From CAVVDY01 sp963815775 (GTDB lineage Bacteria > Acidobacteriota > Terriglobia > Terriglobales > Acidobacteriaceae), in NCBI GenBank assembly GCA_963815775.1, contig CAWFIB010000010.1, positions 124,001 through 188,000 of the forward strand: DNA of 64,000 nt, written 5' to 3'. Each line of letters opens with the position of its first letter. Positions within the stretch are counted from its first letter, which is position 1. The notes beneath the pieces were generated by a model, which worked only from the letters and a program-made list of their open reading frames with translations, did no database searches and had not been told where the DNA came from. The position numbers were made by a program, and so were the translations under genes. This document shows, piece after piece, positions 8,982-14,987 of this stretch.

Positions 8982-9719
8982 CTACAGCGTCTTCCCGACA
9001 ACCGTATGCCGGCGTGAATAAAGAACCGTTGCCACACATGCAAGTCCGGCAAGACCGAGATATGCCAGGGCCGAGCCACCATCAGGCGCAGAGAACATCA
9101 GGAACTCCTGTTCCGAACACTTTAGACCGGTACAGGGAGGCGTAACAATCAGCATGTTGGAATAGTTGGCGCTGCCGTAATCCTGTTGGGCCTGCAGCAG
9201 CAAGCCGCCGGTCACATTCGTGTTATTGCAGTTGTTGTTGGCCCCGAAAATGTCATTACAGATACCGGCTCCATTGTTAAAGCCTTTAAGCCAGCTAATG
9301 ACACCTGTCGGATCAAAGACCGCCCATAACGCATAGTGGTATTCACCCTGCATCAGGCCTGTCTGGTTCATCAGGCCCATGGCCAACCACCCGGCTTGCT
9401 GGTACAAGGCGGACGCATTAGGCAACGCACCCCAAACCGTACCCATCAAGTTGTTGGGGTCGAAGCTGCGAACCGTATAGATCGCGGGGTTAAAGTTGGT
9501 TTCATCCTTGAAATCATCGCAGATCATCCGAAATTGCCCGGAATCATTGAGATTCGTGAAGCTGTACGGGCCAACGTAAACGTTGTCAAGAATGTTGTTT
9601 GACGGAGGGTTATTCATCTGGGCCTGAAGAATGCTATTGGCAAAAGCCGCCAAAGGTGCGCAAATCAAAGCGACCATCAGCAACAGACCGCAGCGAACAA
9701 ACTGGCGTTGATCCCTCAT
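8982..9719 (-). CDS. Secreted protein with exosortase-type C-terminal tail (PDGGSA variant)
   Basis: This 245-residue protein has a signal peptide (hydrophobic residues 12-27, ending AFA), an exported Asn-rich body with few cysteines, and a C-terminal tripartite tail: APDGGSA at about residues 211-217, a hydrophobic helix, then RR at 236-237. This matches the layout of exosortase sorting signals but uses PDGGSA in place of VPEP, closer to the known VPDSG-CTERM class. A nine-residue extension follows the RR pair. The exosortase gene lies about 700 bp away, facing it, so this is a likely substrate. The start has AAGGAG upstream, and a short 5'-leader hairpin (9734-9750) precedes the ribosome site. 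Confidence 0.75.
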   Translation of the reverse strand: MRDQRQFVRCGLLLMVALICAPLAAFANSILQAQMNNPPSNNILDNVYVGPYSFTNLNDSGQFRMICDDFKDETNFNPAIYTVRSFDPNNLMGTVWGALPNASALYQQAGWLAMGLMNQTGLMQGEYHYALWAVFDPTGVISWLKGFNNGAGICNDIFGANNNCNNTNVTGGLLLQAQQDYGSANYSNMLIVTPPCTGLKCSEQEFLMFSAPDGGSALAYLGLAGLACVATVLYSRRHTVVGKTL

Positions 9720-9759
9720 GAAGCTACTCCTTGCCCCTCAAAGAGAGGGGTTACATGGC

Positions 9760-9774
9760 GCTGACTTCGTGCCT
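9760..9774 (-). promoter_or_regulatory. Possible sigma-54 promoter of the PDGGSA-tail gene
   Basis: On the minus strand the sequence reads AGGCACGAAGTCAGC. The GG and GC pairs are separated by exactly ten bases, and GGCACG matches the sigma-54 -24 element; the TT before the final GC is replaced by CA. Transcription would start about 30 bases before the ATG at 9719. It is a partial match, judged by eye. Confidence 0.35.
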
Positions 9775-9853
9775 AAATCCCTACACATACAGTTGTACCG
9801 TCTACAGGGTCATCCCAAACGTTCTGCCCGTCAAGACTGATAATTTCTGCGCA

Positions 9854-9873
9854 GGTTGCAGTCGGCTGCAACC
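9854..9873. promoter_or_regulatory. Perfect dyad, possible activator binding site
   Basis: GGTTGCAG and CTGCAACC form a perfect inverted repeat around TCGG. It lies about 80-95 bases upstream of the sigma-54-like element, the usual place for a sigma-54 enhancer site. It could also be a transcribed hairpin, though no T-run follows. Confidence 0.35.
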
Positions 9874-10055
9874 CTAATTAACCTGCTGATACTAAATCAC
9901 TTAACCCCCTCGGCGGTCTCGCCGATATGGCATTCACGGCCACGTTCCGAGATTATCGCCGACGTTAAAGCCCGTGCGCAAGTTGGATAAGCACCCTTCG
10001 TGTTCAGGAACAGGCGAAAGATGCCGAGACACTTCGCCAAGTCATGCCATTTTTT

Positions 10056-10177
10056 GGTAGTGGGTCAGTTTGACTGTCATCCCGAATGAGCTTCCTTTGC
10101 GAGCGAGATATCTGGGGCGTGCCGATTCGCGCCGATGCGCGAAAGGCACGCATCCATATTCAAACTGACGCACTACC
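10056..10177. repeat. Short element with 18-bp inverted ends (MITE-like)
   Basis: GGTAGTGGGTCAGTTTGA at 10056-10073 is repeated in inverted form at 10160-10177 with one mismatch, enclosing 86 bases. The inner part begins TGTCATCCCGAATGAG. There is no coding potential. It lies 69 bases outside the left end of the IS3 element and does not share its ends. Confidence 0.5.
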
Positions 10178-10246
10178 CATTTCTTTCATGCGGGTATACT
10201 CGACTTGCATCCACCTGGCGGATGGGAATGAGTTGAGGTATTGCCG

Positions 10247-11623
10247 TGACCTTGCCCGCGAAAAACGTATCCCTTAGCTGAGTGATTAACATCAGTAAGG
10301 GAGATGAAGATGACGAATGGGAAGCGGGCACGATACACGCTGGCGTTCAAGCAGGAGGCGGTGCGGTTGGTGGAGTCGGGCCAGAGCATAGCCGGGGCGG
10401 CACGCAGCCTGGGGATGGTAGATCAGACGTTGTTCAACTGGGTCAAGGCCTCACGGGAGGGCAAGCTCAAGGGTGCCGACAGCGCTTCCAAGGTGAGCGC
10501 CGAGCAAATGGAGATCAGCCGGTTGCGGGCAGAGTTGGCGCGGGTCAAGATGGAGCGCGACATCCTGGAAAAAGCGACGGCGTACTTCGCGAAAGGCCAG
10601 AAATGAAGTACGCCTTTATCTACCGGAACAAGCGGGTATGGCCGATCAGCGTGCAATGCCGGGTTCTACGCGTGAGCGTGGCTGGCTACCACGAACACTT
10701 TGTCCGCCGGCGAGATAGGGTTCAGCGTCGCCACTTGAGTGAAGAGGCACTGCTGGTTCATATCCGTGCCGTGTTTGCCGAGAGCCGGGGAGCCTACGGT
10801 TGGCCGCGCCTCTGGCGGGAGTTGCGGGCCCGGGGCATCCGCGTAGGCAAGCTGCGGGTGCAACGAGTAATGCAGCGGAACGGTATCCGGGCACGAGGCA
10901 AGCGCCGTTTCCGGATCACCACCACGGACAGCCGGCACAGCCTGCCGATTGCACCCAACCTGCTGGATCGCAACTTCACCGCGGCGGTACCGAATCAGGT
11001 CTGGGTCGGCGACGTAACCTACATCGCAACCGACGAAGGCTGGCTGTTTCTGGCTGTGGTCATGGATCTGTTCAGCCGCCGCATCGTAGGTTGGTCGCTG
11101 GGTGAGCAGATCACCAGCGAGATCGTCATCGATGCCCTTCGGATGGCTTGGTTCCTACGCGGCCCAGACCGCGAGGCAGGACTAATCTTTCACAGCGATC
11201 GAGGCAGCCAGTATGCCAGCTATGAGTTCGCCAAGGTGCTGCAAGAGTGCGGGATTACACCCTCGATGAGTCGCAAAGGCAACTGCTGGGATAACGCCTG
11301 CAGCGAGACGTTGTTCGGATCACTCAAGGTGGAACGGTTGCATGGTCAGCATTTTGAAACGCGGCGTCAGGGCCAGGATGAAGCGCTCGACTGGCTGCAC
11401 TGGTATAACCAAACCAGACTGCACTCGACACTGAAATACGTCAGTCCGATGCAGTTCGAACAAGACTCGGCGTTGAGCGCGGGTCTCCGCAAACTGAACG
11501 CACGGGCAATCAAAGCAGGCTATGGAAAAGCAGGAAAGCAAAACGCGCTTTCCAACTTTCCCACAGCCACGACGACTACGAAGTACATTCAGTTATGGGA
11601 TACGGATTCTAGGGGCAAGGCCA
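10247..11623 (+). mobile_element. IS3-family insertion sequence, 1,377 bp
   Basis: The two ends are imperfect inverted repeats: the left begins TGACCTTGCCC (10247) and the right, read inward on the minus strand, begins TGGCCTTGCCC (11623). About 21 of 29 bases match, including a shared CGTATCCC block. Three-base direct repeats CCG flank it (10244-10246 and 11624-11626), as expected for IS3 transposition. It carries two overlapping genes, orfA and orfB. A hairpin (GGAAAGC/GCTTTCC, 11533-11553) lies near the right end. The insertion sits upstream of the LamG-VanZ gene and does not obviously interrupt a gene. Confidence 0.88.
10310..10606 (+). CDS. IS3-family transposase OrfA (helix-turn-helix subunit)
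   Basis: This 98-residue protein has the IS3/IS911 OrfA helix-turn-helix (YTLAFKQEAVRLV through FNWVKA, residues 8-48) followed by a leucine-zipper-like coiled coil (ISRLRAELARVKMERDILEKA). OrfA binds the IS ends and, as the OrfAB fusion, positions the transposase. ATG 10310 is preferred to ATG 10304 because GGGAG is then seven bases upstream. The stop overlaps the orfB start as ATGA at 10603-10606. The orfB frame is open far upstream and an A5G run lies at 10569-10574, so a -1 frameshift fusion is also possible. Confidence 0.9.
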   Translation: MTNGKRARYTLAFKQEAVRLVESGQSIAGAARSLGMVDQTLFNWVKASREGKLKGADSASKVSAEQMEISRLRAELARVKMERDILEKATAYFAKGQK

Positions 11624-11661
11624 CCGGCAGTAACGTGGAATGTCTCATTCTCGCTCATTAA
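10603..11661 (+). CDS. IS3-family transposase OrfB (DDE integrase)
   Basis: This 352-residue protein has the N-terminal HTH_21-like region (RGAYGWPRLWRELR) and an rve integrase core: Asp in WVGDVTYIAT, Asp in FHSDRGSQYAS and Glu in NACSETLFGSLK, making the DDE triad that cuts and joins DNA. The core ends near HSTLKYVSPMQFE. About 65 further residues follow, and the frame runs past the IS right end at 11623 to stop at 11661 in flanking DNA. The native stop may therefore be lost or frameshifted, giving a host-derived tail of 12 residues. The catalytic core looks intact, so the element may still be active. Confidence 0.88.
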   Translation: MKYAFIYRNKRVWPISVQCRVLRVSVAGYHEHFVRRRDRVQRRHLSEEALLVHIRAVFAESRGAYGWPRLWRELRARGIRVGKLRVQRVMQRNGIRARGKRRFRITTTDSRHSLPIAPNLLDRNFTAAVPNQVWVGDVTYIATDEGWLFLAVVMDLFSRRIVGWSLGEQITSEIVIDALRMAWFLRGPDREAGLIFHSDRGSQYASYEFAKVLQECGITPSMSRKGNCWDNACSETLFGSLKVERLHGQHFETRRQGQDEALDWLHWYNQTRLHSTLKYVSPMQFEQDSALSAGLRKLNARAIKAGYGKAGKQNALSNFPTATTTTKYIQLWDTDSRGKATGSNVECLILAH

Positions 11662-11728
11662 GCGCTGCATTTGAGCTGCTGGTTGTTGAGAGCCGCTCTG
11701 TTCGACTCTGATTTGCGTCTTAGGTTTC

Positions 11729-12853
11729 GTGCAAGAAGATGAACACTTGGAGAGATGGATCCCGTTTCCGCAAATGAAAGTGCAGGTTCCTGGCTGGGTA
11801 ATTGGTGGCCTTGCCCTGCTCCTGACATGCGCCACCCTGGTAGCGGGTCTCATCCCGTTTCGTTCCCCCAAAAATGAAGTTACCTTCCCCAACGGGAAGA
11901 ATGCGATCCGCTTCGGCCGTCATGGAACGGTATTAAGTTCGGGGGGCCTTCAGTTGGCTGGCGGTGGGCCCGCCAGTGTCGAACTCTGGGTAGAGCCGGC
12001 GAAAACCTGGGCGACCGGCTCTATTTTCACTATCTATAACGTTTCGGAAAAGAGACAGTTCAGGTTGGAGCAGGACTACACCGACCTCGTGCTGCGGCTT
12101 GGAGACGGGAGGACCGAAGACAACTGGCAAGCTTTTCGAATCGGCAATGTGTTCCGTAACCGGCGAGCTTTCTTAACTGTGACTTCTGATGGGCACGTGA
12201 CCTTAGTGTATATAGACGGACATCTCTCAGGCAGATCGCACAACTTCAAGTTCTCCGGAAGCGATTTGTCTGGTCAGATAATCCTCGCAAATTCTCCATT
12301 TCGCGATCACAGCTGGAAGGGCGAAATAAAAGGTCTGGCCGTTTACGGAAGTGCACTTGGTGCTGCCCAAGTCCAACAGCATTATCGAAACTGGACTGAG
12401 CGCGGAGAGCCTATGTCAGAAAATTCCGACCAGACGCGCGCGCTGTTCTTCTTTGGTGAGCATCTGGACCACATAATTCCTAATGCGGTGCCTGGGCAGA
12501 CTGATTTGGAAGTGCCGGCGCGATTTCTGGTGGTCGATCACCTGCGCTTTGAGTCGCCCTTGTCGGAATACCGCTCGGAGCCCACATACCTGAAGAATGC
12601 ACTCTTCAATATCGCGGGCTTTATCCCTCTCGGCCTGATACTGAGCTTCTATCTCGCCTCAGTTCGACAGATCAAGCGGGCAACCCTGTTGACCGTACTG
12701 GCTGGAGCAGCCGTCAGCATTGCAATTGAATATTGTCAGTCGTTCCTGCCGAGCCGTTACTCGGGCTGCACGGATCTCTTCACCAATACGCTCGGGACCT
12801 GGATTGGCGCGATGTTGCAAAAGTGGATAGCTCGCTGGGTTTCAGTAACCTGA
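11729..12853 (+). CDS. LamG-like and VanZ domain fusion membrane protein
   Basis: This 374-residue protein has an N-terminal membrane helix (about residues 20-40), a LamG/concanavalin-like region (about 55-225; note the VELWVEP and YIDGHLSG strands) and a C-terminal VanZ-like domain with three helices. The VanZ region carries the family pattern NIAGFIPLG, IEYCQSFLPSR and DLFTNTLG. VanZ domains occur in glycopeptide-resistance and many polysaccharide loci, with unclear biochemical role. GTG 11729 or ATG 11774 may be the start. It lies just past the IS element and probably belonged to the exosortase/polysaccharide region before the insertion. Confidence 0.8.
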   Translation: MQEDEHLERWIPFPQMKVQVPGWVIGGLALLLTCATLVAGLIPFRSPKNEVTFPNGKNAIRFGRHGTVLSSGGLQLAGGGPASVELWVEPAKTWATGSIFTIYNVSEKRQFRLEQDYTDLVLRLGDGRTEDNWQAFRIGNVFRNRRAFLTVTSDGHVTLVYIDGHLSGRSHNFKFSGSDLSGQIILANSPFRDHSWKGEIKGLAVYGSALGAAQVQQHYRNWTERGEPMSENSDQTRALFFFGEHLDHIIPNAVPGQTDLEVPARFLVVDHLRFESPLSEYRSEPTYLKNALFNIAGFIPLGLILSFYLASVRQIKRATLLTVLAGAAVSIAIEYCQSFLPSRYSGCTDLFTNTLGTWIGAMLQKWIARWVSVT

Positions 12854-12896
12854 GCTGTTCCCGATTCAAACCACCCTTACTAAGCGGATCTCGCCT

Positions 12897-14987
12897 TTAC
12901 GGTATAGTCGCAGATGCCTCATTGGAATAGCCGCTCTCCTGCTGCTGCTGATTAACAGCAGTCGTAACGTAATAGTAGGTGTAGCCATCCTGCACCACCC
13001 CATCAACATAATCGGTAGTTGCAACCAAACCCTGATTTATTCTTGTATAGGGCCCACCCGTCGTTGTACTGCGATATACGTTGTAGCCAATTACTCCTTG
13101 AGATCCGCTTGGAGACCAGGACAAGTACACTTCCGCTGTGACGGTGAGGGTGACGGTAGCCGAATGTTGAATGCCGCCACCTGACCCAGTGATGACAATC
13201 GGGTACGTCCCCTCAAGAGTGTTCATCCCAACCGTGATTGTCATGGTCGACTGGCCCCCGCCTGGAGCGGATATCGGGTTGGGGCTGAAGCTCACGATGG
13301 TACCGTTCGGCACTCCGCTGGCCGAAAGGCTGATCGCACTATTGAAACCTCCACTAATGGTAGTTGTGATGGTTGAAGTGCCTTGGCTGCCTTGCAGAAG
13401 ATTGAGCGACATCGGAGAGGCCGAGATCGTGAAATCGGAGCCATTCGTCACTGTCAGCGTCACCGTCGTGCTGTGCTGGATGCCTCCACCACTGCCCGTC
13501 ACCGTGATGGGATAGGTGCCCACCGCCGTGTTCGCTCCCACATTGATCGTCATCGTCGACGATCCATTCCCCGGCGCTGCAATCGGATTGGGATTGAAGC
13601 TCACCGTCGTCCCATTCGGCACCCCGCTCGCCGTCAGGTTGATCGCGCTGTTAAAGCTGCCGCTGATCGTCGTGCTGATCGTCGAACTGCCCTGCCCTCC
13701 CTGCACCACGCTCAGCGATGTCGGAGACGCCGAGACACCGAAGTCACCGCCCGCCACCGGCAGGAAGGCTGCCATCATGTCTGTCCACGTGTCCGACGAC
13801 CGCGTGTAGTTCCCCGCCGTGGGGCTGGCCGTCCCTTGTATCCAATACTCCGGCCACCAGCGGGTTTGCGTTGCGCCGTCGATCAGGCCGTAGTTGGAGC
13901 CGGGCGTCGGCGCACCGGCGTTTATCAGCCCCACCGCCGCTATCACCAACGCACCGTTGGCGGCCGGGGTTTTGTTAGAGCCCGTCGAAGGATTGGGAGC
14001 TGACACTGCGTCTTGAAGCTGCGAGAACCCTGCATCCAGCGAGTTCGCCGTCGCTACCCCCTTCCACGCCTGACACGCGATGGCCACATACGGCTGCGAT
14101 TGTGCTGTCTTCAGGGTGACGGTGGTGGGGGAGCCGGAAACGTTCTCTTTGTAGTAGATACCAAACCACTGCACCATGCTGTTATTGAGGTGCATGGGCA
14201 CCGCCGCAGCGTAGCTCCCATTGTTGTTGTCGCTCACCGACACCAGCGCGTTGTTGTTGCCGGAGTCGAACGTCACTTCACAGGTGATCAAATCTCCGGC
14301 ACTTGGCGTCCCAATCGATACCGATTGTGTGTTGGTCGAGGTGGAACCGCTATCCGCCACCCCGTGCACGTTGCCGTCCAGTGTTATGCCGTTGCCGATC
14401 GCTGTTACTGTCAGGGTTACAGAGGTGCTGTGCTGGATGCCTCCGCCGTTGCCGGTCACCGTGATGGGGTAGGTGCCCACCGCCGTGTTCGCGCTCACAT
14501 TGATCGTCATCGTCGACGATCCATTCCCCGGAGCTGCGATTGGGTTGGGAGCGAAGCCCACCGTCGTCCCGTTCGGCACCCCGCTCGCCGTCAGGTTGAT
14601 CGCGCTGTTAAAGCCGCCACTGATCGTCGTGCTGATCGTCGTGCTGCCCTGGCTGCCTTGTACCACGCTCAGCGATGAGGGCGAGGCCGAGATCGTGAAG
14701 TCGGGCTGCTGTTGCGCCGTCACGGTCAGCGTCACTGTCGTGCTGTGCTGGATACCTCCGCCACTGCCGGTCACCGCGATGGGATAGGTTCCCACCGCCG
14801 TGTTCGCCCCTACGTTGATCGTCATGCTCGACGATCCATTCCCCGGCGCTGCAATCGGGTTGGGATTGAAGCTCACCGTCGTCCCGTTCGGCACCCCGCT
14901 CGCCGTCAGGTTGATCGCGCTGTTAAAGCCGCCGCTGACCGTCGTGCTGATCGTCGAACTGCCCTGCCCTCCTTGCACCACGCTCAC
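12897..14987 (-). CDS. Ig-like/FN3 surface protein, C-terminal part (split by frameshift)
   Basis: This is the C-terminal part of one large secreted protein whose N-terminal part is at 14923-17943. The two frames overlap, and the repeat pattern continues without a break if one extra base near 14994 is removed. It contains four Ig-like repeats of about 95 residues (each with S-A-S-P, V-V-Q-G and S-G-V-P-N-G-T signatures), one copy of a 200-residue module (GVADSGST through FLPVAGG), and a C-terminal fibronectin type III domain ending SNEASATIP. There is no sorting tail. A GTG at 14987 could start it alone, but without a signal peptide it would not be exported. Confidence 0.75.
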   Translation of the reverse strand: MSVVQGGQGSSTISTTVSGGFNSAINLTASGVPNGTTVSFNPNPIAAPGNGSSSMTINVGANTAVGTYPIAVTGSGGGIQHSTTVTLTVTAQQQPDFTISASPSSLSVVQGSQGSTTISTTISGGFNSAINLTASGVPNGTTVGFAPNPIAAPGNGSSTMTINVSANTAVGTYPITVTGNGGGIQHSTSVTLTVTAIGNGITLDGNVHGVADSGSTSTNTQSVSIGTPSAGDLITCEVTFDSGNNNALVSVSDNNNGSYAAAVPMHLNNSMVQWFGIYYKENVSGSPTTVTLKTAQSQPYVAIACQAWKGVATANSLDAGFSQLQDAVSAPNPSTGSNKTPAANGALVIAAVGLINAGAPTPGSNYGLIDGATQTRWWPEYWIQGTASPTAGNYTRSSDTWTDMMAAFLPVAGGDFGVSASPTSLSVVQGGQGSSTISTTISGSFNSAINLTASGVPNGTTVSFNPNPIAAPGNGSSTMTINVGANTAVGTYPITVTGSGGGIQHSTTVTLTVTNGSDFTISASPMSLNLLQGSQGTSTITTTISGGFNSAISLSASGVPNGTIVSFSPNPISAPGGGQSTMTITVGMNTLEGTYPIVITGSGGGIQHSATVTLTVTAEVYLSWSPSGSQGVIGYNVYRSTTTGGPYTRINQGLVATTDYVDGVVQDGYTYYYVTTAVNQQQQESGYSNEASATIP
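13446..14402 (-). repeat. 957-bp intragenic direct repeat, copy A
   Basis: This stretch matches 15034-15990 at a constant offset of 1,588 bases with only scattered differences. It encodes one Ig-like repeat plus the 200-residue module. Differences are rare up to about 14220 and become more frequent after that. Confidence 0.9.

Larger units (their letters stand above)
9720..10246. other. Intergenic region before the IS element
   Basis: No convincing gene is seen in these 527 bases. They hold a leader hairpin (CCCCTC/GAGGGG, 9734-9750), a sigma-54-like promoter, a dyad at 9854-9873 and an inverted-repeat element at 10056-10177. An open frame at 10086-10277 has no ribosome site and runs through that repeat. 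Confidence 0.6.

Noticed and set aside
13383..14003. Arg/His-rich open frame opposite the Ig-repeat gene
   Set aside because: It mirrors the repeated codons of the real gene on the other strand and has no start site or family match.
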